The notes: generated by a model from the sequence alone, not told the origin. A DNA stretch of 64,000 nucleotides from Flexifilum sp963727545 (GCA_963727545.1 CAVSGS010000006.1:124001-188000), one strand, 5' to 3'; shown: positions 8,914 through 19,006, counted from the first letter of the stretch. A program made the numbers and translations.

Positions 8914-8943
8914 ATACTACCTGATACCACGGGCGTAAGTCAA
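8914..8943 (-). promoter_or_regulatory. Sigma-70-type promoter of the precursor gene
   Basis: On the minus strand, -35 TTGACT (plus 8938-8943) and -10 TAGTAT (plus 8914-8919) are 18 bases apart, with AT-rich DNA upstream. A start near 8907 would give a leader of about 40 nt before the precursor ATG. It suggests the precursor and genes to 3731 have their own promoter, separate from the exporter, second kinase and sulfotransferase. Confidence 0.5.
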
Positions 8944-9034
8944 GCTATTCCGGCAATTATTAATGCTTTTCATTTCATATATAAGGAAAAGTAAGAATAG
9001 CAGTTGAACTCCCTTCTGCTCAATGAATTCTTAA

Positions 9035-9877
9035 TTACGGCAGATAGTCGAACCGCTGCATAATGCCCTCGTGAGTTTCTACAATGCGTGTTACCTGCTC
9101 CGGGGTCAAGGTTTCGCGCCAGTCGCCAACCTTGCCTTTACGAAAGAAAGACTCTGCCCACGGTGATTTTTCTCTGAAGCCCTGTTCGGCTTCCTGCTTA
9201 CGCAGTTCCTTGAACGACGAGGCATGTACAGCATGGGCGATTCGCTCTGCGTTGACTTCCAACCCCGTGAATTGGATCATCGCTGTGAAACTGTCGAGTG
9301 GATTATCGATCATATCCTCGTAGCGCATGACAAATATGCGAAGCCGGGGTTCATCAACCCAACTCCGCACGTGCTCACTCCACGTTGATAAGGTTTGTTC
9401 TAACTGTTGCGGCAGCCCATAACCTCGCTGTGACAACACATAATCCGGATTACTCATAATTTGGATCGCTTCATCGACTGAACTGCCATTATGGTGGGCA
9501 AGTGAAACGGCAATATCCAGTGGCGATCGAATAATGTAGATAACACCGGCGATCACATCGAACGGTATCAGCGGCTCTCCATCAGGAAAATGTTGAAAAG
9601 CGGCATGGATCTTGGCAAAGACCCGCTCATTTGTCAGCCGGCGGGCAAACTCGCGATAGTAAGCGGGACGCATCCGATCAATCTCGTCAGGCGTAAAGTT
9701 GCTCAACTCGATCTGAAGTAGATCGTCGAAATGTAACCGCATATTTAGCCCGAAACTTTTTTCGAGGTGGTTGATGTTCGCGGGCGTATCACTTTGCCCC
9801 AAGTAGTTCGCGATAAACGCTCGCGTCCACGTATTGCCAGATTTGGGGTAAGATGCCAGCCAAAAGAAAGGCGACAT
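9035..9877 (-). CDS. PAPS-dependent sulfotransferase in the lasso cluster
   Basis: 280 residues of the sulfotransferase 1 family. The 5'-phosphosulfate loop YPKSGNTW is at 10-17, the probable catalytic His at 91 (KIHAAF), and the 3'-phosphate motif RSPLDIAVS at 117-125. These enzymes move sulfate from PAPS to a hydroxyl or amine. It directly follows the second kinase with no gap (TAA at 9878, ATG at 9877) and precedes the precursor, so sulfation of a Tyr or Ser of the lasso peptide is a reasonable inference. A polysaccharide substrate cannot be excluded because glycan genes lie nearby. Confidence 0.88.
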   Translation of the reverse strand: MSPFFWLASYPKSGNTWTRAFIANYLGQSDTPANINHLEKSFGLNMRLHFDDLLQIELSNFTPDEIDRMRPAYYREFARRLTNERVFAKIHAAFQHFPDGEPLIPFDVIAGVIYIIRSPLDIAVSLAHHNGSSVDEAIQIMSNPDYVLSQRGYGLPQQLEQTLSTWSEHVRSWVDEPRLRIFVMRYEDMIDNPLDSFTAMIQFTGLEVNAERIAHAVHASSFKELRKQEAEQGFREKSPWAESFFRKGKVGDWRETLTPEQVTRIVETHEGIMQRFDYLP

Positions 9878-10783
9878 TTAGACACCATCCTCTAAGAAAT
9901 ACTGAACCATACGGTTGATGTCGGTATCCGTTCGAGTGCGAGCCAGCGTCTTCATATTCACGGCTTGAACAAGGTTGTTCACCATGACCCAATAATCACG
10001 CAGAATATCCATCTCAAGCGCCATATGGAAGGAGCGGATTAAGCCGTTAAGCGCGGGAACTTTCCTCACTTGGCTCATCGTTTTCAGCGTGGTTTGCCCC
10101 ATCTCGACTAAATCGATCACGTAGATCGTCTTCAATTTAGCAGGTTGAGTGTAGAAGCTTTCTTCTAATGGCAGGTAGTACTTGGAAATGTTGGGGCGAA
10201 CTTGACGGAACATTTTGTAATCTGAGTATCCCAGCATTTCTAAAACGTCTGGCCACAACTTCAAGGAAGGGTAACTTGGCAATACCATTGGCGTACCATC
10301 ATCAGCAAACTGAATGACTGTGACGTCGTCCGCAAGGACAGGATAGCCTTTTTGCTCGAAGATCGCGGCGAAGGTCGATTTACCCGCGCCCGATACTCCC
10401 CCAAATATGATCGCTCCTTGCGGTGTTTGGATACAACTTCCATGCACGGGGAGCATTCGCCGCTGATGGAATAAACTCATGAGGATCATGTCCAAGAAAA
10501 GGAGCCGGATCGTCGCTTCATCCGTCTCCTCTTCAGGTTGGATCACGACTTCCCGCCCGTCGCTCACGAGGAATCGAGCGATGCCGGGCAGATCGTAAAG
10601 ACACTGATGGCGATTGAGTTGGTAGAGAACCCCCTGAGTAGTGACGTCAGCGAGCGTGGCGGGCACGCTGCCCATTCGAAGCTCGACGACTTCCCCGCTT
10701 GCCGACGGTGGCTCAAAGGGAATTAGTTCGGGAAATTCGATCTCGGATTTCAGGGCAAGATTATACAGTTGGTATAACAGCAT
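9878..10783 (-). CDS. HPr-kinase-like protein (second copy)
   Basis: 301 residues with the same core as the kinase at 7540-8610: His114 in PVHGSC, P-loop GGVSGAGKST at 128-137, and ADD at 151-153. The two copies differ strongly outside these motifs, so this is not a recent duplication. Adjacent to the sulfotransferase and about 160 bases after the exporter. It might phosphorylate a second site of the lasso peptide, or another substrate. No sequence feature settles which. Confidence 0.85.
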   Translation of the reverse strand: MLLYQLYNLALKSEIEFPELIPFEPPSASGEVVELRMGSVPATLADVTTQGVLYQLNRHQCLYDLPGIARFLVSDGREVVIQPEEETDEATIRLLFLDMILMSLFHQRRMLPVHGSCIQTPQGAIIFGGVSGAGKSTFAAIFEQKGYPVLADDVTVIQFADDGTPMVLPSYPSLKLWPDVLEMLGYSDYKMFRQVRPNISKYYLPLEESFYTQPAKLKTIYVIDLVEMGQTTLKTMSQVRKVPALNGLIRSFHMALEMDILRDYWVMVNNLVQAVNMKTLARTRTDTDINRMVQYFLEDGV

Positions 10784-10947
10784 AGCAGCTTCTCTAGTCC
10801 GAGCGATGCGCTTGCTGAAGCGTAGCTTCGATTGGCAAACACGGCGAGTAATGAATACTGTGGGTTAGCGATAGAAACTCAGTGGGTTTGAAGTCGCTCA
10901 ACATGGACGACAACTGTACTGGCGATGTCTTGATGTGGTAACTGACC

Positions 10948-12753
10948 CTATCCCTGAGACTCACCCTGAGCTGCTCCCCTTTGACGCATTTGTTCATTCC
11001 AAGACTGAGCGTAACGTCCGCCTAACACCAGCAGTTCGTCGTGAGTGCCTTGCTCGACGATTTGCTGATCGTGCATGACGTAAATTAGGTCTGCTGCCAT
11101 CGCCGTCGTGAAGCGATGGGTAATCATAATCATAGTTCGGTCGCGGGCAACCTGCCGCACGCGGTTAAGCCATTCCATCTCTGCCCACGAATCCATTGCG
11201 CTGGTCGGCTCGTCCAGAATAATCAGGCTTGCCTGCCGCAAAAAGGCACGCGCAAGCGCGATGCGCTGCCATTGCCCAAGGCTGAGTTCTTCTCCGCCGA
11301 ACATTTTGCCCAGAACCGTTTCGTATTTTTGGGGTAAGCCCATGGCGATCTGGTGGGCGGCAGAGGCTTCCGCGGCTTTCTGAATGGCTTCTGCGGATGG
11401 GTTCAAGGCTAAATCGCCAACAGCGATGTTGTGGTGCACCGTCTCAGGGTAAAAATAGGGACTTTGAAAGAGCATAGTGATCTGTCGATATAGGCTCTCG
11501 ATCTCGAAATCACGCAAGTCAACGCCATCCCAGAGGATGCTCCCCTGCTGCGGATCATAGAAATGGCAGAGCAGCTTCATCAAAGTGGTTTTCCCCTCGC
11601 CGTTTTCGCCCACGAGCGCCACGATTTTCCCGGCAGGGATTGTCATCGAGAAGTTTGTCAGTGCCTCACGTTCGGTTGCGGGATAGCGAAAACTGATCTT
11701 CTCAAACTGGATCTCGTGTTGTAGGGGAGGGGCTATTGTTTTACCAATGTTGATTAGCGGTGCGGGTAAATCTAAGAAGATGAACAAGTCTTCAACAAAC
11801 AAAACCCCTTGATAAACGTCGCTAATCCGCCCGGCGATAGCAGCGAGTGAAGTTTGCATTTGATTGAAGATTTGATACAACCCGGCTAAGTCACCAAGCG
11901 GTGCAGACTTCGCCACCACTCGTAAGCCCATCCAGAGCAACGCGATTCCGCCAACCAGTGTTGAAAACAAAGTGACGACAATTTCCAACAAAGATCGATC
12001 GCGCCAGAGCTTTAATTTTTCGCTACGCAGCTTATTTCGTATCGATGTATAGCGCGCTCGGTAGTATTCGCCCAGATGGAGAATTCGCAGTTCAGAGGCA
12101 GCAAAACGCTCAGTCAGCAAAAAGTCGTAATAATAGACTCGGCGTTCATTGACCGTGTTTTCTTTACGCCATCGATTTAGTCGCTGGCTGAACCGCATCA
12201 TGACCCACAACGCCGGTAACGCGCCGATGATCAGCAGGAGCAGCAGCCACGCACCATAAGACACGAGCAGCGCGCCCAAGCCAATCGTCGATAAGAGATT
12301 CTGAATCAGTACTCCCGAACCTTCAAGCAAGCTCAATGGTCGCTCGCGGGCTTCGTTACGCGCACGATGCATGAGATTGTAGAACGACTCTTGCTCGTAG
12401 TAGCTTATATCCAAACGCAGTGCCTGCACTTGAATGAGTTCGGAAATGTAGTCACGAACCTGTTCGGATTGACCGACACGAACCCACGCGAGCAGGCTGC
12501 TAATAACGCGGCTGAGTACTTGGACAAAGACTAACAGCACAACCGGCAGGAGAGTTGTTTCGATGTGGGTGAAATCCCAGTCGCTTTGGACGAGCGCGAC
12601 GAAACTATCCGTTGACGCTTTCGTCAATATCACGAACAGGATAGGAATCACACTTTGGATGCCGAGCAAAACAACCCAAGTGACTGTCCACCACTTCGCC
12701 GCCGACCAAATGATGACAAAGGTGCGCTGAATGTAACCAGCTTTTTGTATCAC
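10948..12753 (-). CDS. ABC exporter, permease and ATPase fused (lasso protein D)
   Basis: 601 residues: an N-terminal six-helix type I exporter domain (about 1-320), then an ATPase with Walker A GENGEGKTT, signature LSLGQWQRIALARA and Walker B LIILDEPTSAMDS. Half-transporters of this type export mature lasso peptides and give self-immunity. No peptidase C39 domain is present, as expected because B2 removes the leader. First gene of the cluster on the minus strand. A 164-base gap to the next gene holds only a small GAAGC/GCTTC hairpin. Confidence 0.85.
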   Translation of the reverse strand: MIQKAGYIQRTFVIIWSAAKWWTVTWVVLLGIQSVIPILFVILTKASTDSFVALVQSDWDFTHIETTLLPVVLLVFVQVLSRVISSLLAWVRVGQSEQVRDYISELIQVQALRLDISYYEQESFYNLMHRARNEARERPLSLLEGSGVLIQNLLSTIGLGALLVSYGAWLLLLLIIGALPALWVMMRFSQRLNRWRKENTVNERRVYYYDFLLTERFAASELRILHLGEYYRARYTSIRNKLRSEKLKLWRDRSLLEIVVTLFSTLVGGIALLWMGLRVVAKSAPLGDLAGLYQIFNQMQTSLAAIAGRISDVYQGVLFVEDLFIFLDLPAPLINIGKTIAPPLQHEIQFEKISFRYPATEREALTNFSMTIPAGKIVALVGENGEGKTTLMKLLCHFYDPQQGSILWDGVDLRDFEIESLYRQITMLFQSPYFYPETVHHNIAVGDLALNPSAEAIQKAAEASAAHQIAMGLPQKYETVLGKMFGGEELSLGQWQRIALARAFLRQASLIILDEPTSAMDSWAEMEWLNRVRQVARDRTMIMITHRFTTAMAADLIYVMHDQQIVEQGTHDELLVLGGRYAQSWNEQMRQRGAAQGESQG

Positions 12754-12899
12754 CGTTCAGCGCCTTACAGTCTTGGTCTTTGCATCAATGCTCTGACACC
12801 GATGATTGCTGTGAATGTCTGACAGGTTTTCGGGACGCAAGGTTATTGGCTGCTTTCACATTGAACAAGCGCTGCTTCTTGCCAGCGACGAACAAGCGC

Positions 12900-14585
12900 C
12901 TATTGACGACGGAATCGTTTTCGCCACGTTGTTCGTGAATCTCTATCTGAGGCATAGTACTCGTAGCCATAGCTGTAATCATAACCGTAAGCGCCGGTTT
13001 CCTCGCGGGGATTGATGCGATTGAGAATAATCCCCTTCACGGCAAGCCCGACTTGGGTGAAGCGTTCTTTCGTTTCTAGTGCCGTCTTGCTGCGGGTTCG
13101 CCGTCGGTCGATAACGAGCACAACGTCAGCTCCGGTGGAAGTAGCAATCAACAGGCTATCCCCAAAGAGCAGGACCGGAGACGTATCTACAATCACCACA
13201 TCGATATCTTGAGCGTTACTGAAGGCATCCAGCCAGCGTTTCATCAGGGTGGAGCTGAGCAACTGCGTTGGATTGGACGGTATGAAACCGCTGGTGATGA
13301 TCCTCAGATTGGGAATTTCGGTCGATTGAATGCACTGGCTCAGGTTGCCAACTGGTTGTTCGTCCTGTTCGTGTTCGGATTTCTGCCAGTTTTCTAAATC
13401 GCTCTGAAGCAGCGATGTCAGCCCTAGACTGTTTTCAAGACCAAAAATCGTGTGCAATCTCGGTCGGCGTAAGTCAGCGTCGATCAGCAATACGCGCATA
13501 CCGTCGCTCGCCATCGCGGCAGCCAAATTTGCGGCAGTGACGCTTTTCCCTTCTTCAGGTCCCGCGCTGGTGATGACAAACGTATTCTTTCGTCGGCTTG
13601 ATGCCAGCATCAGGTTTGTATGCAGGCGTCGATACGCCTCGGCAGGGGCGGACATTGAAGCGTTTTTCAACACCAACTTTTCTGAGTAGCCTTTCTTGCG
13701 ATTCCCGAAATTCGGGATGGCACCCAGAACAGGCACTTTTAGAAGCTGTACTGCGATTTCAGCGGTTTTGACGCGATCATCCAAGTATTCAAGCAGGAAG
13801 ATGACGCCACCGGCAATGATAGCGGCAACCGCAGCCCCCAAAACGATCGGCATGAGTTGACTGCTGCTCTGCGGCGCAACGGGAATGGTGGCTCGCTCGA
13901 CAATATCGAGCGAGTTCCGCGCCTGTTGAATCGAATTGATGTTGGTTTGAAACTGCGCAATCGCCATCGCTGCGCTTGTCGTCTGCTGAGTAAGCGACGT
14001 TCTTAAGTTGGTCAACCGGGTTAATTCTTCAGGATCAGTTGTCGACTCCAACTGCTGACTAATCTCGTCGATGTTCTGACGCTGATCCTGAATCTGTTTG
14101 GTGAGCACGTCTATTTGGGTTTTCGCCAGATCAATTTGAGCTTCTTGATCAGTCGACAAATTTGAGGGGCTGCGCTGGATCAACTGCTCCGCAAGTGTAT
14201 TCGCAATGTCCGCAGTTAGTACCGGATCAACGTACCTGACCGCAATTACGAGCAGCGATGTGCCGCTCAAAATGTTCGTGTTGATCAGTCCATTCAATTG
14301 TTGAGGGCTGAAATTCAAATTCAAGGCGTCAATGGTGCCCTGAAGCACGTCACTCGTTCGAACAAGCTGGGCATACGTGTCAGCTAGGGTCATTCCAGTT
14401 TGAATGTCGACATAATTAGGGTTTGCCGCATCGATATAACGCCCGATTGCGACGGTTGTGTTTGCAAAGTAAACGAGCGGTCGGCTGCTGTTCAAAGCGA
14501 AACTCAGCCCACCACCAACAAATGCAGCTACCAGCAGCAACCACAGCCATTTTCTACCGAGCCTTATATACTCGCTAAGTTCCAT
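12900..14585 (-). CDS. Wzz/polysaccharide co-polymerase fused to a BY-type tyrosine kinase
   Basis: 561 residues. The N-terminal Wzz-like part has a membrane helix near 15-30, a long extracytoplasmic coiled-coil region rich in Gln, and a second helix around 245-265. The C-terminal part is a bacterial tyrosine kinase with Walker A AGPEEGKSVTAAN, Walker A' VLLIDADLRRPRLH and Walker B VVIVDTSP. The tail is Tyr-rich (YGYDYSYGYEYY), the usual autophosphorylation cluster. Such proteins set chain length and export of surface polysaccharide. It marks the boundary between the lasso cluster and the glycan locus. Confidence 0.92.
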   Translation of the reverse strand: MELSEYIRLGRKWLWLLLVAAFVGGGLSFALNSSRPLVYFANTTVAIGRYIDAANPNYVDIQTGMTLADTYAQLVRTSDVLQGTIDALNLNFSPQQLNGLINTNILSGTSLLVIAVRYVDPVLTADIANTLAEQLIQRSPSNLSTDQEAQIDLAKTQIDVLTKQIQDQRQNIDEISQQLESTTDPEELTRLTNLRTSLTQQTTSAAMAIAQFQTNINSIQQARNSLDIVERATIPVAPQSSSQLMPIVLGAAVAAIIAGGVIFLLEYLDDRVKTAEIAVQLLKVPVLGAIPNFGNRKKGYSEKLVLKNASMSAPAEAYRRLHTNLMLASSRRKNTFVITSAGPEEGKSVTAANLAAAMASDGMRVLLIDADLRRPRLHTIFGLENSLGLTSLLQSDLENWQKSEHEQDEQPVGNLSQCIQSTEIPNLRIITSGFIPSNPTQLLSSTLMKRWLDAFSNAQDIDVVIVDTSPVLLFGDSLLIATSTGADVVLVIDRRRTRSKTALETKERFTQVGLAVKGIILNRINPREETGAYGYDYSYGYEYYASDRDSRTTWRKRFRRQ

Positions 14586-14889
14586 CGAGCGCGATACTCC
14601 CTATGACAATTGTGACTGATAGTGGTCGTTAGTCTTTCTTCCGATACGCTTGTGATTGTACAGCAAAAAATCACGATATCTTACAAAGCCTAAATTCTCT
14701 CACACTTAATCAAACTAGCGACAGATTAAGTGAACTGATCAGGAATTTGTAAATTGTAGCCGTCTCATGCGGAGGGCTGATCTTGTCCGCCACATGGTCT
14801 GGTTCATATCCATTGTGGCGAGGATAAATTCTCATTCTACAAGATAATTTGGAGCTTCTGTATGTTCCTACCCTTCAACGTGAACCTAG
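14586..14889. other. 304-base intergenic stretch upstream of the tyrosine kinase
   Basis: AT-rich compared with its flanks and without a credible gene. It should contain the minus-strand promoter of the Wzz/kinase gene; a GGGAG lies about 10 bases before that ATG. No clear -35/-10 pair with normal spacing was found. Confidence 0.4.
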
Positions 14890-16015
14890 TTAGCGTTCTT
14901 CGGCTAGCAGTAACCTGAGATAATGGTCGGCGATACGCTCGGCAGAGAATTCATTCGCGCGGTTCTGAATGGAGACGATGTCTTGCGGTTGCTCCAATAT
15001 TCGCCGGATAGCTTCAGCCATCGCATCGATGTCGTCAACGGGAACTAGCGTGCCGTATTTGCCATCCGCCAGAATTTCGCGCGATCCGCCCGGACAATCC
15101 GTGCTGATCACAGGACATCCACAAGCCATCGCTTCGACCAGAACATTCGGAAACCCTTCCCAAAGCGATGATAAAACGAAAACATCCGCATATTTCATAT
15201 AAGCATAAGGGTTTTGCGCGAACCCGGGCAAACTCACGTTATCAGTTCGCCCCAAGTCTTGCACTAGGGCGGTCAATTCCGCCCGCTTTTCACCCTCACC
15301 CAGAATAACCAGACGTGCTGGTAGCACCGCAGTCACTTTAGCAAACGCGCGAATCAATGTGGAAAAGCCCTTCTGAGCCGCTAAACGTCCAGCCGCTAAA
15401 ATAACAGGTAGTTCTCTTGGCTGCTGAAACCAAGGGTCTGTAACCGGTTCTCGGCTTATTTCAGCAGACGTGGCGTCACGGTCGGGTTATAAACCACATG
15501 GATATGTTCTTTGGGAATATGAGTAATCTGAGCTAAATCCTCCGCAACGTTTGTGGAAACCGCAGTGATTGCGTCAGCCATCCCGTAAAACTAGCGCACG
15601 AGAATCGGTATCAGACGGGCGCGAATTTGGGGCGCATTGGCAGTATCTGCCGATAAGTTATTCCGCTCGCTAACCACAACCCGTGTATTGGTGCGACAAA
15701 AGATTTAGCCCATAGAGCAATCAAATTTGCGTGACTCATCGCAGCGAGTAATGCTACTGGACGGTTGCGATTGAGATAGCCAATCAAACCCGGCAAACTC
15801 ATAACGACATGGGAAGCGTTCAAGTCAATGACATTGACGAGACTTGGAACTTGCTCTTGATAAGTTCCCGCAGCTTTAGCAAGCACCAGATCAACAGGAT
15901 AGCCGCGTTCGGCAAACTCAATCGCCAAGTGAAGCATCATCCGCTCTGCTCCCCCACCCCGCAACGAGGGAAGGAAGATCGCCACCCTAGGGCGGTCTAG
16001 TGTCACACTATGCAC
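14890..16015 (-). pseudogene. GT4 glycosyltransferase, broken by frameshifts
   Basis: The N-terminal part (15611-16015) has FLPSLRGGGAERMMLHLA, the Gly-rich donor-side motif of GT4 enzymes. The C-terminal part (14890-15357) has the FVLSSLWEGFPNVLVEAMACG motif region. Between them (15358-15610) a third frame still codes for AVSTNVAEDLAQ and HIHVVYNP, so all parts remain but in three frames, with a stop between. Either a decaying gene or several read errors. Likely once transferred a sugar in surface glycan assembly. Confidence 0.75.
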
Positions 16016-16508
16016 CCCACATGATATTGTTCACCAAATAGGCAATGTAGTCTAGGTCAGAAAGGGCAATACTTCGGGCTATTCAGCGATGGTGTTCGTT
16101 GACAAAGTGAATTAAGTGGATTGATAGGTGCATCGACGGAGCAGTAGGATCATGACTGCCACCGAAATCTGCGCCGCGCCAAGGTAGTTCTATGAGCGAA
16201 ATAAGCGTGAAAGTACGCTTGTTCGGTGAAAACCTTCATTATTTGAACCGGCTCTTTCTGGAAAAGCGCCTGTTCAAGTCAATCGCTTATCATTATAACG
16301 CTACCGGGCGCACCTTTTTGTGGAGGACATTGTACCACTCGACACTCCGAGACTAAATACTTAGCGCCGGTAGTATAAGGTAAAGGCGTTCGTTGTCGAT
16401 ATGGGAATGGCTGGTACAATATCGCAGGTGATAAATCAATCTGAAATGATCTCGATCCTCTATAACCTCAGCGCGAGTGATAGTGATACAGAAGGGTAAA
16501 TTCCTGAG
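16016..16508. other. 493-base stretch between divergent glycosyltransferases
   Basis: Should contain promoters for both directions. A 54-codon frame at 16192-16356 (+) starting MSEISVKVRLFG has no recognisable family and a weak ribosome site, so it is not annotated as a gene. Nothing else was recognised. Confidence 0.4.
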
Positions 16509-17672
16509 ATGCGGACAGTTCTGTTTGTGATTCCTGCCATGTTCCTTGCAGCACAAACAGGAGGCGGGGGAGAGCGACATTTAATCCGCTTGGCATCGGA
16601 GTTTCGGAAGGCTGGGGATAGTATTCTGATAGTTGCCTATAAAAAGGGCTGGTTCTATCCGCATCACGAACAACTTCAACTCGATCAACATACGTGGGAC
16701 ATGATGGTTTGTCCCAACCCCCGATTCGCGTGCTTGGAACGGGGATTTTCATCTTCTTCACGGCGCTTTATTTACTACGACACCTGTTTACACCTTCTAT
16801 CATCATTCTCAATTCCGTTTATGCTTACGTCATGGTGATTGGCTGCATTGCTCGGCTGATGGGTAAGCGCACCATTGCTTATACCCTCATTGGCGACTTG
16901 AACAGTTTGCAGAATCGCACCGGCATTTTACGCGATATTCATCGCCAGCTTATTCGACAACAGAATTACATCATTCCGCTAAGTGAAGAAATAGATCAGG
17001 TCCTGGAAGACGAGACAATCCCAGCGAGGAATCGGTTACTCATCCCCAATGGGATTGATACAACCGCGTATAAACCGGTAGAAAATCTCGAAGAACAGAA
17101 ACAAATCCGTCATAAACTTAATCTTCCCATCGACGATTGGATTATCGTCAACGTGGCGCGGTTTGCTCAGGTCAAACGCCACGATCTCTTGCTCGATGCG
17201 TTTGCTTTGCTTCAGGAACAGCATCGCAATCTCACGCTCTTACTCATTGGTGATGGTCCTTGCCGAGCAGAGCTTGAAGCGCAGGTGGAACGTCTACAGA
17301 TCCGCCCCAAAGTGATATTTCAGGGTTACACCGATTTGTTTGCCCTTACTTGCAAGCGGCGATGCTTTCGTTCTTCCTTCCGATGTCGAGGGTCATTCGA
17401 ATGCATTGATAGAAGCAATGGCTGTCGGACTGCCTATTGTCGCGACAGCAATCAGCGGAACAGTTGACTCGATCACGTCCAAATTTAACGGCATACTTAT
17501 CCCAAAGGGAGATGCACAAGCGCTTGCCGATGCCTTGGATTACATAATCTGCAATCCTGAAGCGGCAAGGCAGATAGGTATTCGGGCGCGCGAGACGGTG
17601 GTTTCAAAATACTCTTTAACGGATGAAGCGGAAAAATACCAACAGTTATTCGAACAACTCGATACGCAGTAA
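16509..17672 (+). CDS. GT4 glycosyltransferase with two compensating frameshifts
   Basis: Three overlapping frames form one GT4 enzyme of about 387 residues; the total is a multiple of 3. The start has the QTGGGGERHL donor motif, the middle has RLLIPNGIDT and IIVNVARFAQVKRHDLLLDA, and the end has LPSDVEGHSNALIEAMA with the nucleotide-sugar Glu residues. Breaks lie near 16720-16790 and 17335-17345. Because every family segment remains, read errors are at least as likely as decay. First gene of a plus-strand group to 22114. Confidence 0.75.
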
Positions 17673-17872
17673 AGTGGTGTTTTATTTCCATTGTGCGCAC
17701 AATCGCGCTCCATTGGGTCAGCCGGACGATGTTAAACGCTTCTAATTCATCAAATATCAGCAAACCACACCCTATTAATCAAGCTTTTCGCTGAAGTGAC
17801 AATGTTGTTGTCATGACAGTATGGTTGTTGTTCTCCGCACTCATGTTGTTCTAGACGGAACGTAGAAATGAT

Positions 17873-19006
17873 TTGATGCTGCAGCGCGAACATCTGATTA
17901 TCCGCTATTGGCTTCGAACCAATCTCACACCAGAGGAGATCCAAACCGCGCAGCAGCTAAAGGAAGCCCCGTTGAACTGGGATTACGTTATTAGGCTGCT
18001 TGAACGCAACTCGGTCGTGTCCTTTTTCGCCTACAATACGCGACATCTTCCTGAAGTGTCGACCAATACCACGCTGAATACCTTTCGAAAATAAAATTAT
18101 ACAAACAGTCTTCCGTAATCAAAAACTGAAGTCGAACTCATCAAAGTGCTACAACTTTTCAGGATCACGGAATACGCACCGTGCCCTTTAAGGGACCTAC
18201 GCTGGCGAAAAATATCTATCACAATATCGCCGTACGACAAATCCTTGATCTTGAATATCTCATCGACAGCCAACAATACTCGACTGCCTCTGATCTCCTG
18301 GTATCAGTCGGTTATCAGCGTTCCTAGCCTCAAATGAGTCGCACAGCGACCGCTTGCGAGACAAGTATAATGAAACATTCCTACACGCTGAAACCGGGTG
18401 CGAATAGAACTCCACTGGTAGCTGACCGAACCTTAGCGTCTTCTTGAGCGATCCAAAGGGTTTTGGGAGTTCGTCGTCCCGGCGGAATTAGACGGTCTCC
18501 AGATTGAGATCTTTTGTAAGGAGTTTCTGTTCGTTTTCCTTTGCGTACACGGCTATCGACATTATTGGAAAAAGTTGAAGTGGTTGGTTGATATTACCGA
18601 ATTCATTAACAATGAAACTGACCTCGATTGGGGCAAAATCAACGCGCTGATTAGCCAGTACGGGTTGGAAGACATCGTCGATATAGCGCTGTTGCTAGCG
18701 AAAGACGTTTTAGGCGCACGAATCCTGCTGACGCCGCAGCGCGGATCGCGTCGAAGCCGAACTACGGCGAATCGAAACCGACGTTCTGCAAATACAGTTC
18801 CCTACTCAAACGAAGCTAGAAACGGCAGATTTTTCGCCAAGCAGACGTTTTTTCTTCAATATGCCCTCGTGACCCCCGCCGAGAAACGGCGGTTATTGAT
18901 CCATCATTTCTATAGGGTTTTCTTTAAGGGGGGCCACTGGACTCCTAATCGGGCTGATTGGGATTGGGTTCACTTACCGAACAAATCAGTTTCATGTATT
19001 ACATAA
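17873..19006 (+). pseudogene. Decayed NTP_transf_5-type nucleotidyltransferase
   Basis: Fragments in different frames align in order with the uncharacterised nucleotidyltransferase family PF14907. They are an N-terminal LNWDYVIRLLERNSVVSFFAY (about 17960-18040), the LKG/DLD core as VPFKGPTLAKNIYHN and QILDLEYLIDS (18178-18275), an FLCVHGYRHYWKKLKWLVD block (about 18540-18590), and LDWGKINALISQYGLEDI (18620-18680). Frameshifts and stops break it several times, and the tail from 18740 is unrecognisable. I recall this family beside HprK-like kinases in some lasso clusters, so it may be a lost tailoring gene. Confidence 0.7.

Noticed and set aside
10794..10904. 36-codon frame between exporter and second kinase (MLSDFKPTEF start) as a second precursor
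   Set aside because: It has an FKP-like motif but no ribosome site, no Gly/Asp ring pattern and no leader Gly; probably chance.
16192..16356. 54-codon frame in the divergent gap
   Set aside because: Weak ribosome site and no recognisable similarity; kept only as a note in the gap entry.
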